The notes beneath the pieces are model-generated. The model was given only the letters and a program-made list of their open reading frames with translations, was not told the DNA's origin and did no database searches. 64,000 bases of DNA. Source: Pseudomonadota bacterium (GTDB taxonomy: Bacteria; Myxococcota_A; UBA796; CAJQPC01). This document shows positions 26,615 through 34,902 of this stretch, one piece after another (within the stretch, counting starts at the first letter, position 1; every line of letters begins with the position of its first letter). The position numbers and the translations under genes were made by a program. The DNA is taken from NCBI GenBank assembly GCA_024228935.1, contig JAAESX010000047.1, positions 62,001-126,000 of the forward strand. The letters run 5' to 3'.

Positions 26615-28087
26615 TCAGCGCATCACCGTCACGCGGTACGCACCGGACTGCTGCCCCTCGCCCGAACGGAACGGGAACTCGGTCAGCGCGATGCGACCGT
26701 CGGCGGTCTGGTCCTGACGGAAGAACGCCGGGCCCTCGGTCGGACACACCGCGCGCAGCCGGTCCTCGCCCGAGCCCTCTCCGGCCAGGTCGAACACCAG
26801 GGCCCCGTACAGGTCGCGCCGCTCGTCCGTCGCTCGGCTCCCAGCCCCGACCACCAGCGTGTCGCCCAGGATGTCGAAGCCCGTCAGCTCGTGCTCGCCG
26901 GCCCAACTCCAAGCCACCTCGTCGCCCGAGTAGACCCACACGCCGTTCTCGTTCGGGTGGCTGCTCGGAGGGCGCAGCTCGGGCGAGGCGGCGCCCCACG
27001 GAATGGCCGTGCGCGAGGTCTGCGTGACCAGGTGGCCCGAGGCGAACGCGGCGTACCCGACGCTCGCGGCGATCGGGACCTCGCCCGAGAGGATGGGGGT
27101 GCCCAGGTCGATCCGGGAGGTCACCTGACCGGTCAGATCGGCGAGCAGGACACGGCCATCGCCGAAGCCCACGACCAGCTCGTCCCCGCGGACGTCCAGC
27201 GCCTCCCAGACGAAGGCCTTGGTGTACCAGGGCTCCAGGATCGGCAGCGAGACGCTCCCCACCTGGGCCAGCGAGTCCAGGTCCAGCACGGCGATGCCGC
27301 CGATGGGCAGATCGGCGGGAGCCGGGCCCGCCGCGCTGCGCGTGACGCTCACGACCACGTGCTGTCCATCCGTCCGCGGGTGCTTGAAGATCGCGTCGGC
27401 GGCGCCCTCGGCCGGGTAGCTGGCGAGCACCTCGCCCCGGGTCGACACCAGCAGCATCTTCGAGCGGTTCTTCCGGCCCTCGTCCGTGTTCCAGCCGTGG
27501 GCCGCGGAGACCAGGATGCGTCCGTCGTCCAGCACGCTGAAGCCGAAGGCCGCGGGCAGGTCGTACACGCCGTACAGGTTGTCGGCGTCCGGCGTCGAGG
27601 TCTCGACGTGGTCCGCCATCCTCAGGGTCCAGCGGTTCGTGCCCTGGCTGTCGAAGGCGTAGAAGTTGCCGTCGGGGGACTGCTCAGCCGCGTACAGCAT
27701 GTTCCCGTCGGGGCTCCAGCCGACGAACTTGATCATCGTCTCGGCGAGCTTCTTCTCGAACAGGACGTCGCCCGTCCACGCGTCCACCACCTTGAGCTCG
27801 CCGTGGAAGCCACCGATGACCAGACGACGACCCTCGGGCGAGAACGCCATCGCGGTGTCCGGATGGGGGGCGTCCATCGCGACGAGCGTGGAGACGTCGC
27901 CCAGCTCGACCGAGAACAGCGGGATGCACTCGGCCCTCTGGGGCGCGACGGCCCCATTCCGGAGGTCGCCAGGCTGCCACTCCAGCGGGACGACCTGGCC
28001 GTCCTCGTAGACCGCGTCGCGGAGGAAGATCGGCGGCTCGACGGCCGGCTCGGGCTCGCCGGAGCAGCTCATGACGAACCAGATCAT
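26615..28087 (-). CDS. Beta-propeller lipoprotein (WD40/PQQ-like), corrinoid operon
   Basis: A 490-residue predicted lipoprotein (MIWFVMSCSGE, Cys at residue 8). The chosen ATG at 28087 overlaps the upstream stop (ATGA); a start six codons earlier is possible. The mature chain is a beta-propeller of about seven blades: MAFSPEGRRLVIGGFHGELKV, FVGWSPDGNMLYAA, FSVLDDGRILVSA, GGIAVLDLDSL and GDELVVGFGDGRVLLADL. It lies between the small lipoprotein and the ECF subunit. It may bind or hand over corrinoid at the envelope; that role is inferred only from context. Confidence 0.7.
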   Translation of the reverse strand: MIWFVMSCSGEPEPAVEPPIFLRDAVYEDGQVVPLEWQPGDLRNGAVAPQRAECIPLFSVELGDVSTLVAMDAPHPDTAMAFSPEGRRLVIGGFHGELKVVDAWTGDVLFEKKLAETMIKFVGWSPDGNMLYAAEQSPDGNFYAFDSQGTNRWTLRMADHVETSTPDADNLYGVYDLPAAFGFSVLDDGRILVSAAHGWNTDEGRKNRSKMLLVSTRGEVLASYPAEGAADAIFKHPRTDGQHVVVSVTRSAAGPAPADLPIGGIAVLDLDSLAQVGSVSLPILEPWYTKAFVWEALDVRGDELVVGFGDGRVLLADLTGQVTSRIDLGTPILSGEVPIAASVGYAAFASGHLVTQTSRTAIPWGAASPELRPPSSHPNENGVWVYSGDEVAWSWAGEHELTGFDILGDTLVVGAGSRATDERRDLYGALVFDLAGEGSGEDRLRAVCPTEGPAFFRQDQTADGRIALTEFPFRSGEGQQSGAYRVTVMR

Positions 28088-28410
28088 TCCCATGGGACCG
28101 TCCACTCCATCGAGGTCACGACGTCACACGAAGCGTCCTCGACCGACAACGCCTCGAGGCGCTCGTCACAGACCGCATCGACGTCGCCGAGCTCGGCCTG
28201 TCCTCGCTCCACGGCGTCCTCCTCGAGCACCCGAGCCTCCCAGGCCCAGGTGGTGCAGCGACCCTCGTAGTCCGAGGCGTCCTCGTAGCCCGCGGCATCC
28301 CACCCCACGCCCCAGTCCGCCAGGCAGTCACCATAGAGGGCGGCCGCTTCAGCGCACATGGGGTCGCAGGGATCCGGGGGATCCGCGCAGGCGACGAGGA
28401 GCAGGAGCAC
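28084..28410 (-). CDS. Small Cys-rich lipoprotein, corrinoid operon
   Basis: A 108-residue predicted lipoprotein beginning VLLLLVACADPPDPC with the lipobox Cys at residue 8. The GTG start shares its G with the TAG stop of the upstream propeller gene, and its stop overlaps the next ATG. Six further Cys are paired by spacing (DPCDPMC, GDC, GRC, AVC, ASC), and the middle part is acidic. It is too long an open frame in too tight an overlap to be accidental. No homologue was recognised; a small accessory of the uptake complex is likely. Confidence 0.6.
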   Translation of the reverse strand: MLLLLVACADPPDPCDPMCAEAAALYGDCLADWGVGWDAAGYEDASDYEGRCTTWAWEARVLEEDAVERGQAELGDVDAVCDERLEALSVEDASCDVVTSMEWTVPWE

Positions 28411-29528
28411 TAGTAGAACGCCACGCTGCCGACGGGCAGGGTCGGCTCGATCATCGCGGTCTGCGTACAGGTCGCGATGTCGAAGACCGCCGCGCCGACC
28501 TGCTCGGCTTCGTTCGCCCAGTGCGCGCCCGCGGCGATGTAGACCTCGCCCCGGTCGTTGATGCGGCTCGTCCCGATGAACCAGTCCGTCATGGTGATGT
28601 CGACGTCCTGGGTCGCGAAGTCCACGCACGCGATGCCGTAGTTGAAGTCGTCGTCGCGGATGGTGAGCAATGCGTTCGCCTCGGAGACGACGATGCCGGT
28701 GGGCACCACGCCCTCCTCGCTGAACACGGTCTCGAATGTACCGGTCGCCGGGTCCAGCGCCGACATGCCCGCGGGGATGTCCCCGTACGCCTCGTGCGTG
28801 GCGAGCACGGTGTAGCCGTCGTTGTCGAAGATCTGGGTGTTGCCGCCGGCGTCCCAGCTGTCGGTGACCTCCATCAGGTCGCAGTCGATCTGGGCGATCT
28901 TGCCGCCCTCGCCGACCCAGTAGCCGTCCCGGTTCAGGCGGTTCATGCCGACGAACAGCGAGCCATTGGCCTCGACGAGGCTCGACGGCTCGGGCCCCAC
29001 CGAGTCGCTGTCGTTGAACTGCGACAGGTCTACCGTGCCGGTCAGGTTGCCGGTCGTCGGGTCGTAGACACCCAGGTAGTCGGTGCCGTAGAGCGCCACG
29101 AACAGGCTCCCGTTGCACAGCTCGACGTCGTACGGGTTGTTGTTCTCGCCGACGCTGAACTCCAGGTCCGGCGTGTCGAAGCTGCCGGGCGTGTAGGCGC
29201 GGACCCAGTCGTAGCCGTAGCGGCCGAGCAGGTAGACGGTGCCCTCTTCGACGACGACGGCGGCGTCCGAGGGGATGTCGGTGAGCTCGGTGAGCGCGTT
29301 GGTCTCCAGGTCCGCGGTCACGAGCGCTCCGACCGAGAAGTCGGTCGTGGTCATGATGGCCGTGGTCTGCGAGTCGGTGTCCGCGTCCGAGTCGGTGTCC
29401 GCATCGGTGTCGGTGTCGGTGTCGGTGTCCGAGTCGGCGTCGGTGTCGGCGTCGCTGTGCTCGTGGCCCGAGTCGTCGACGACGTCACTGGGCGGGCAGC
29501 CCATCAGCAGCATGAGAAGGGTGGTCAC
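28410..29528 (-). CDS. Beta-propeller surface lipoprotein next to BtuB (BtuG-like position)
   Basis: A 372-residue predicted lipoprotein (GTG start, lipobox Cys at residue 11 in MLLMGC). Residues 19-54 are a low-complexity Asp/Thr/Ser linker. The rest is a YncE-like beta-propeller: GTVYLLGRYGYDWVRAY, NPYDVELCNGSLFVALYG, SSLVEANGSLFVGMNRL and GMSALDPATGTFE. In Bacteroides, BtuG is a surface beta-propeller lipoprotein that captures B12 and sits on BtuB. This gene lies 20 bp after a BtuB-like gene under a cobalamin riboswitch, so the same role is likely. Homology to BtuG itself is not shown. Confidence 0.72.
   Translation of the reverse strand: MTTLLMLLMGCPPSDVVDDSGHEHSDADTDADSDTDTDTDTDADTDSDADTDSQTTAIMTTTDFSVGALVTADLETNALTELTDIPSDAAVVVEEGTVYLLGRYGYDWVRAYTPGSFDTPDLEFSVGENNNPYDVELCNGSLFVALYGTDYLGVYDPTTGNLTGTVDLSQFNDSDSVGPEPSSLVEANGSLFVGMNRLNRDGYWVGEGGKIAQIDCDLMEVTDSWDAGGNTQIFDNDGYTVLATHEAYGDIPAGMSALDPATGTFETVFSEEGVVPTGIVVSEANALLTIRDDDFNYGIACVDFATQDVDITMTDWFIGTSRINDRGEVYIAAGAHWANEAEQVGAAVFDIATCTQTAMIEPTLPVGSVAFY
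29371..29456 (-). repeat. Simple repeat coding for an Asp/Thr/Ser linker
   Basis: A 6-base-period low-complexity tract (GTGTCG/GTCCGA type on the + strand) encodes alternating Asp with Thr, Ser or Ala in the propeller lipoprotein. It acts as a flexible spacer after the lipid anchor and could vary in length between strains. Confidence 0.8.
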
Positions 29529-29548
29529 GGTCTCTCTCCTTGGGGATC

Positions 29549-31537
29549 TCAGACCTCCCAGGACAGCGACACGAGGAGTGTGCGCCCGGGGAGGGGGTAG
29601 CCGACGAAGTCGGTCACGGGTTGAACGGTTCGGCCGGTGTCATCGGGGTCGAGCCGGTTGCGCGGCACGACCTCGACCTGGCGATCGAAGAGGTTGAGCA
29701 CGCTGGCTTCGAGCGACGGCCACGCCGGGGTCGGCTGGGCGCGCAGGAAAACGCTGTGCAGGTTTCTCGGCGGGGACTCGTACCAGTTGGTCGCGTCCCA
29801 GTAGTTGCCGTCGGTGTAGCTCCAGCCGTGACCAAGACGGACGCGCTCGTCCCAGTGGACGCTGGTGCGCTGGGAGACCTCCCAGAGCGGGATGCGCGGC
29901 AGCTGGTTCTGCCAGTAGGCGTCTCGCTCATCCAGGTTCACGGACAGCGTGCGGGTCAGCGTGGTCGCGCTGTCGACCCAGCCCAGGGCGTCGATCGTGA
30001 GCGCGGCCTCGAGCCCCTGGACCCAGGTCTCACCCAGGTTCGTCGGCACGCTCGTGCGCTGGCTGTTCTGGACCAGCACGATGCGATTCTCGCTGACCAT
30101 CCAGAAGTGCCCGACGTCCAGGGTCACCGAGCCCAGCGATGAGGTCGGCGTCCGGACGCGGCCCGACACGTCGACGTGGAGCCCCTCCTCGGGCAGCAGC
30201 TCGTCGTTGCCGTGGATGGCGCCGCTGTCGCCGAACAGCTCGTCGAAGTCCGGCGGACGCAGGTACCGGCCGACGTTCGCCTTCAGCGTGACCAGCTCGT
30301 GCGGACGAACCAGCAGTCCCAGCCGCGGGGTGGGCTCGAGGCGCGTGATGGTCTTGCCGGACTGGGCGTCCTGGAGCCAGAGGCCCGCCAGGACCGGCGT
30401 CACGGTGACCCGCTCGCCCCACAACACGACGTCCGCGTGGAGCGCCCCGTCCAGATGCGCCCGCGTGGCTCGCGCCGAGGTGGTGTCGCTCAGGAGATCC
30501 CGCCCCTGGTACCGATCCCGCCGTCCGGAGACCGTGAGCCCGGGGACCAGATGCGGCCGAACGACGTGCGCCGAGGCGAGCAGACCGAGGCTGTCGAGGG
30601 CCCCGTCGGCGGCGTGCTGGTCGCGGTCGAGCCCGACCGTGCGGTCCTCGTACTTGCTGTACCGGCGCAGGACCCGGGCCCGCGCCTGGACCTGGACCGG
30701 CGCCAGGGACTGGTCCAGCTGCACGCTCGCCAGGTGCCGCCGCGTGTCCAGCCGAGCGGCCTCGTTCCGCGCCTGGATGTGACCCGGGAGGCCCTCCTCG
30801 CGCAGGAGCGTGGTCTCGAGCACCTGGATCGAGCCGCGCCCCAGGTCGGCCCGCAGGCGCGACGTGAAGCTCGCCTGCTGGGTGTCGTTGTTCAGGCGCG
30901 AGCGGTGCTGGTCGTCGAACAGCTGGAAGACCGTGCCGTTGTCGTCGAAGTACTCGAAGGCACCGTCGGTGTGGAACGCGTCCGCGATGAAGAGCGCGTC
31001 CACGCCCGGCAGCACCGGGGCCGAGGCGCTGGCCCCGAGCCGGACGGTCTCGAGCGAGCCACCGTCGATCCGCATCCGGCCGTGGTCCTGCTCGCCCGTG
31101 ACCAGGTTGACGACGCCGCCGATGGGAAGGGCGCCGAACGAGGCCGGGGCGTTGCCCCGCCAGACCTCGACGTGCTCGAACGCCCCCAGCGGGAGCTCCG
31201 ACAGGTTCACCGCGCCGATCCCGTCCGGGTTCAGCGGCACGCCATCGATGTGCACCTGGACCTGGCGCGCCGTGCTCCCACGGATGCTGACGCTCGTGTA
31301 GTCGCCCAGGCCGCCCAGCCGCGTGACCGTCGTGCCCGTGGCCGACTCGACGAGCGCCGCCAGGTCCGTGCTGGCGGAGACGGTCTCGTCGATCGGCAGG
31401 ACCGTGACGCTGGACGACGTCGCGTTGGGATCCGGCGCGTCGGCGCGCTGGTCCTCGACGACCACGGTCAGCCCTTCGTCGTCGGCGAACGCCGAAGAGC
31501 CGAAGAGGAGGGTGCAGAGAAGCGACATGAGGTGCAT
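29549..31537 (-). CDS. btuB: BtuB-like TonB-dependent outer membrane receptor
   Basis: A 662-residue TonB-dependent receptor. A signal peptide (ending GSSAFA) is followed by a TonB-box-like GLTVVVED. The plug domain contains SVTVLPIDETVSASTDLAALVE, GDYTSVSIRGSTARQVQVHIDGVPLN and VEVWRGNAPASFGALPIGGVVN. A 22-strand-type barrel fills the rest, ending LLVSLSWEV. The cobalamin riboswitch 44 nt upstream points to corrinoid import. ATG at 31537 was chosen; an ATG three codons further in, and a TTG three codons upstream, are alternatives. It leads the seven-gene uptake operon down to 22857. Confidence 0.88.
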   Translation of the reverse strand: MHLMSLLCTLLFGSSAFADDEGLTVVVEDQRADAPDPNATSSSVTVLPIDETVSASTDLAALVESATGTTVTRLGGLGDYTSVSIRGSTARQVQVHIDGVPLNPDGIGAVNLSELPLGAFEHVEVWRGNAPASFGALPIGGVVNLVTGEQDHGRMRIDGGSLETVRLGASASAPVLPGVDALFIADAFHTDGAFEYFDDNGTVFQLFDDQHRSRLNNDTQQASFTSRLRADLGRGSIQVLETTLLREEGLPGHIQARNEAARLDTRRHLASVQLDQSLAPVQVQARARVLRRYSKYEDRTVGLDRDQHAADGALDSLGLLASAHVVRPHLVPGLTVSGRRDRYQGRDLLSDTTSARATRAHLDGALHADVVLWGERVTVTPVLAGLWLQDAQSGKTITRLEPTPRLGLLVRPHELVTLKANVGRYLRPPDFDELFGDSGAIHGNDELLPEEGLHVDVSGRVRTPTSSLGSVTLDVGHFWMVSENRIVLVQNSQRTSVPTNLGETWVQGLEAALTIDALGWVDSATTLTRTLSVNLDERDAYWQNQLPRIPLWEVSQRTSVHWDERVRLGHGWSYTDGNYWDATNWYESPPRNLHSVFLRAQPTPAWPSLEASVLNLFDRQVEVVPRNRLDPDDTGRTVQPVTDFVGYPLPGRTLLVSLSWEV

Positions 31538-31547
31538 GGGAGGCAAA

Positions 31548-31567
31548 GCGCTTCAACCCCGAAGCGC
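31548..31567 (-). terminator. Hairpin between riboswitch and btuB (expression platform)
   Basis: On the minus strand GCGCTTC-GGGGTT-GAAGCGC forms a perfect 7-bp stem with a 6-base loop, followed by TTTG, 13 nt after the aptamer ends and 10 nt before the ATG. It could terminate transcription weakly or block ribosome access. It is the most likely switching element of the riboswitch. Confidence 0.6.
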
Positions 31568-31580
31568 GGTGTTCGTGTGC

Positions 31581-31748
31581 GCAACAGGCCGGTCTCCTGG
31601 CTCCCGGATCAACCGCCCATCCCGCACCTTCCCCCTGACATCTCAGGAGTGGTTCATCGCGGTGGGCGTACCCGGTCACAGTGGCGGGGGCCGCGTCGGT
31701 ATTGAACCGACTTCCCGTTTCATCCCTCGGTCGAGGGACACCTGTTGC
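31581..31748 (-). promoter_or_regulatory. Cobalamin (AdoCbl) riboswitch
   Basis: Read on the minus strand, the closing stem is GCAACAGG (31741-31748) paired with CCTGTTGC (31581-31588). The conserved core is present in order: GGGAAGTCGGTTCAATACCG, then GCGGCCCCCGCCACTGTGA, then GGGAAGGTGCGGGATG, then the B12 box GAGCCAGGAGACC. Binding of a cobalamin is expected to turn off the downstream btuB-to-ecfT operon. The upstream CobT-like fragment and selD are outside its control. Confidence 0.95.
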
Positions 31749-31818
31749 ATGTGCACGTCAAGGATCGAGTCACCGTTGTAACCGGTCGGGCGCGACAGGC
31801 CGCGCGTCGACTTCCAGC

Positions 31819-32007
31819 TCAGGGCGCGGCGCCCTCGAGCACCTCGGCCAGCGTCGCCATTTCGGACATGACGCTGCAAGCCGGCCGGGCCAGGGGGATG
31901 CAAGCCGCGGCCAGACGCACGGCCAGGTCTTCGAGTCGGCCCAGGCTTCCCAGTGGCTTGGCGAGGGAGTCGAGTCGATCGATGGCGGTCTGGGCGACGG
32001 TGGACAT
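31819..32007 (-). CDS. CobT-like N-terminal mini-protein
   Basis: This 62-residue protein matches only the extreme N-terminus of CobT, the nicotinate-nucleotide:dimethylbenzimidazole phosphoribosyltransferase: AIDRLDSLAKPLGSLGRLEDLAVRLA, where the family has RLTKPPGSLGRLEdlA. The rest (about 280 residues with the catalytic Glu) is absent; after the stop comes the cobalamin riboswitch. It is either a decayed cobT or a small regulator or partner. The position between selD and the B12 operon suggests it belongs to corrinoid metabolism. Confidence 0.6.
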   Translation of the reverse strand: MSTVAQTAIDRLDSLAKPLGSLGRLEDLAVRLAAACIPLARPACSVMSEMATLAEVLEGAAP

Positions 32008-32085
32008 GTGCGGCCTCGTGGGATGCGGGCACCGCGTAGCAGCAGCGACAGGCGGGCACCACCGTGTGAGTTCGCCCCTAGCGCA

Positions 32086-34212
32086 TCACCGAACGACGAA
32101 CAGGCCGACCTCCACCGCCGTCGCGTGGCCGATGACGACCGCGTCCGTGTCTCCCGCCGCCACGAGGGCCTCGATCACCGCCCCCGGGTCCTTGGTGGCG
32201 ACCAGCAAGCCGCCGGCGGTCTGGGGGTCGAACAGGGCCTCGAAGTGGGGGTGCCAGCCGGCCTTGCCCACCACCTCGACCGCCCGGACGATGGCGCGGT
32301 TCTGCTCGTGGAACGTCGAGCGCTCCCCGGCGGCGAGCAGCTCGGCGACGCCGGGCAGGACGGGCAGGGCGGCGACATCGATCCGCGCCGAGACGCCCTC
32401 GGCCTTCAGCATCTCGCCCAGGTGCCCGGCCAGCCCGAAGCCCGTGACGTCCGTGACCGCGGAGACGTCGAGCCCCGACAAGCCGCGCGACGCCGGACCG
32501 TTTCCCCGGATCATCCGGCGGATCGAGGCGTCCATCCAAGGCCCTCGCGCCCGACCCGCCATGTCGGCGTGCCACAGCACCCCGGTGCCGAGCGCCCGGG
32601 ACAGCACCAGCGCGTCGCCGAGCTGCACCGAGCCGTTCCTCCACAAGGCGTCGGGCGAGGGCGCGAACCCCGTCACGGACAGGCCGACCGTCAGCTTCTC
32701 GCCGACCGTCGTGTGCCCGCCGAGCAAGGTGCAGCCCTCGCGATCGAGGTGCTCGCGGACGCCGGAGAGCACCTGGAACAACAGCTCCTCGTGCGGCCGA
32801 TCCTCGGGCACCGAGACGATGGCCAGAGCCGCTCGGGGGCGGACCCCGCTCGCCCACAGGTCCGAGAGCGCGTTCACCGCCGCGACCTGGCCGACCAGGA
32901 AGGCGTCGTCCGTGAACGCCGGGAAGACGTCGACCGACTGGACCATCACCTCGCCGGGCCGCTGCAGGGCTGCGGCGTCGTCGGCGGCCTCGAGGCCCAT
33001 CACGACGTCGGAGTCGTCTCGCCTCGGGAGCCGGGCGAGCGCGCGGGACAGGTCGGTCTCCCCGACCTTCGCGGCGCAGCCTCCACAGACCATCTCGACC
33101 TCGGCCATCGGCGGCATGCCCTCGAGAAAGAGGTCGCGCGCGGCCCCACTCGCATCGAGGACCTGGAACCGGCCCATGAACACCCGATCGATGCGGTCCT
33201 TCAGCCTCCAGACCCACGCGCCCGCGATGTCCTGGCCCCACTTGGCGCCCAGCGCGGTGCCGTCGCCCAGGTTCAGCAGCGTCAGGACCGTGGCCTGCGG
33301 CTCGTACGGCACGAGCGCCTGACCGGTCAACGCGCGGCGCAGGTTGTTCCTCAGCGCGGGTCCCTGGCGGACGGCGTAGACACCGGCCTTGGGCAGGTCG
33401 TGGTCGCGCAGGTGCACGCAGTCCCCGGCGGCGAAGAGCCCTGGCGCGACCTGCAGCGTGTCGTCGGCCAGCACGAAGCCGCGCGGATCGCACGCCAGCC
33501 CTTCGAAGATGCCCGGCCCGGCCGCACCCGCGACCCAGACCGTGGCGTCGCAGGCCAGGAACTCCCCGTCGAGCACCACCCCTTCCGAGCGGACCTCGCT
33601 GACCCGGCCCGCCTCCAGGGTGATGCCGCGGTCGACGGCCTCGGCTCGGACCCGCTCGGCGAGCCGCGGACGGGCAGACAGCAGCTTGCCGATCAGCGTG
33701 ACCCGGCACCCCATGCGGACCTGGAGACAGAACGCCAGCTCGACGCCGCCAGCTCCCGCGCCGACCACGACGACGTGCTCGGCGCCCAATGCCACCAGCC
33801 GCTCGACCCGATCGATGAAGCGCCCGATGGGTCGGGCGGGGACGGCGTGCTCGCGGACCCCCGGCAGCTCGGTCCCGGCGACCGTGCTCCCGACGTTCAG
33901 CGAGCAGACCTCGTACGCGAGCGGCGGCCGCCCCTCGACCAGGACCTGCTTTCGCTCGGCGTCGATGCCGACACAGCGTGCGTGCACGACCTCGACGCCA
34001 GCGCTTCGGGCCAGCGGACGAGCGTCGATGACGGCCTCGTCCCGGTGGTACTGCCCGGCGACGACCCCGGGGACCATGCCGCTGTAGACGGCCTCGGGCC
34101 GATCCACCACGAGCGTGATCCGGGCAGGCAGGGGCTCGCTCCGCTGCATGCGAAGGACCTGGACGTGGCTGTGTCCGGCGCCGACGAGGACGAGCTCGGG
34201 GAGTGCGCTCAC
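32086..34212 (-). CDS. selD: NDH-2-like oxidoreductase fused to selenophosphate synthetase (SelD)
   Basis: A 708-residue fusion. Residues 1-365 are an FAD/NADH oxidoreductase (GAGHSHVQVL at 11-20, second nucleotide motif VVVVGAGAGGVELAF near 147-161, FAAGDCVHL near 260). Residues 370-708 are SelD: active-site Cys379 in VCGGCAAKVG with Lys382, then AADDAAAL, FTDDAFLVGQVAAVNALSDLWA, LGGHTTVGEKL and FDPQTAGGLL. It makes selenophosphate from selenide and ATP; the flavoprotein half may supply reduced selenium. This fusion is known in several phyla. It implies selenoprotein or selenouridine synthesis elsewhere. Confidence 0.93.
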   Translation of the reverse strand: MSALPELVLVGAGHSHVQVLRMQRSEPLPARITLVVDRPEAVYSGMVPGVVAGQYHRDEAVIDARPLARSAGVEVVHARCVGIDAERKQVLVEGRPPLAYEVCSLNVGSTVAGTELPGVREHAVPARPIGRFIDRVERLVALGAEHVVVVGAGAGGVELAFCLQVRMGCRVTLIGKLLSARPRLAERVRAEAVDRGITLEAGRVSEVRSEGVVLDGEFLACDATVWVAGAAGPGIFEGLACDPRGFVLADDTLQVAPGLFAAGDCVHLRDHDLPKAGVYAVRQGPALRNNLRRALTGQALVPYEPQATVLTLLNLGDGTALGAKWGQDIAGAWVWRLKDRIDRVFMGRFQVLDASGAARDLFLEGMPPMAEVEMVCGGCAAKVGETDLSRALARLPRRDDSDVVMGLEAADDAAALQRPGEVMVQSVDVFPAFTDDAFLVGQVAAVNALSDLWASGVRPRAALAIVSVPEDRPHEELLFQVLSGVREHLDREGCTLLGGHTTVGEKLTVGLSVTGFAPSPDALWRNGSVQLGDALVLSRALGTGVLWHADMAGRARGPWMDASIRRMIRGNGPASRGLSGLDVSAVTDVTGFGLAGHLGEMLKAEGVSARIDVAALPVLPGVAELLAAGERSTFHEQNRAIVRAVEVVGKAGWHPHFEALFDPQTAGGLLVATKDPGAVIEALVAAGDTDAVVIGHATAVEVGLFVVR

Positions 34213-34224
34213 CGCGCCAACGTA

Positions 34225-34506
34225 TCAGGCGGCCAGACCGACCTCGACGTCCCAGAGAATCCCCGCGATGTCCGCCGCCAGCCCCTGGGGGACTCGCGGG
34301 ACGGGTGTGCACGAGCAGCCCAGCAGCACGATCGGTCCGTCGAAACCCCGGTCTCGAAGGAGCGTGCGGGTCAGGCCCGCGGCGTGGCCCAGGAAGATGA
34401 CGTCGGCGTGCGCCAGGTCCCAGGCGCGCTGGTGTCCGGCGGCGCGGCTCGCCTGCGTCAGGCGGGTCAGGTCGTAGTCGTGGCCGAGGATCGCGACGTG
34501 CTTCAT
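34225..34506 (-). CDS. Small Cys-Ser-Cys protein, copy B (upstream of selD)
   Basis: A 93-residue soluble protein starting MKHVAILGHDYD with a good ribosome site (GGTGGAGG) before the ATG at 34506. It is a paralogue of the gene just upstream: both share H-YD near residue 9, RAG, ADVIFLGH (TDVVFVGH) and GPIVLLGCSC (GPVVHLACSC). Cys64 and Cys66 form the C-S-C motif. It lies 12 bp before selD on the same strand. The family is unknown to me; a thiol-based role in selenium or metal handling is a guess. Confidence 0.62.
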   Translation of the reverse strand: MKHVAILGHDYDLTRLTQASRAAGHQRAWDLAHADVIFLGHAAGLTRTLLRDRGFDGPIVLLGCSCTPVPRVPQGLAADIAGILWDVEVGLAA

Positions 34507-34531
34507 GAACGCCTCCACCCTTCCGTTCGGA

Positions 34532-34825
34532 TCAGGCGGCGGCCTGTTGAGACACGAACGCAGGCGCCAGACAGCGAGCCAGCTCTTGAATGTCACCGGG
34601 CGTACAGGTCTTGATGTCGAGCGACAGCCCGCTCGCGCCGTGACACGAGCACGCCAAGTGCACGACCGGGCCGGTCCAGCCCGCTGGACCGGCGTGTCGA
34701 TGCCCCACGAACACGACGTCCGTCTCGGCCAGCCGATGTCGGGTCGAGGCGTCCTGCCCGGCCCTCCGACACAGCTCGACCATCAACGGCACGTCGTAGG
34801 GATGATCCACGATGAGGATGTTCAT
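34532..34825 (-). CDS. Small Cys-Ser-Cys protein, copy A
   Basis: A 97-residue protein starting MNILIVDHPYD after a GGGGAGGCAGG ribosome site; an upstream start nine codons earlier is less likely. Cys59 and Cys61 form the C-S-C motif in HLACSCHG; additional Cys occur in ELCRRAG, KTCTPG and ARCLAP. It precedes its paralogue by 25 bp and is the first gene of the set running toward selD. No known family was recognised. Confidence 0.62.
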   Translation of the reverse strand: MNILIVDHPYDVPLMVELCRRAGQDASTRHRLAETDVVFVGHRHAGPAGWTGPVVHLACSCHGASGLSLDIKTCTPGDIQELARCLAPAFVSQQAAA

Positions 34826-34902
34826 TCGTCCTGCCTCCCCCCCCCTGGACACGGATCAGGGGGCGTTGAACGTGATGGGGCCTCCGACGTTAGGTTTCGG
34901 GG

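Noticed and set aside
29371..29456. Possible CRISPR or satellite array
   Set aside because: Period of 6 bases with no spacers; it codes an Asp/Thr/Ser linker in frame.
32008..32085. Missing CobT remainder or another small gene between selD and the CobT-like fragment
   Set aside because: No catalytic CobT motif in any frame; only 78 bases without a plausible start and ribosome site.
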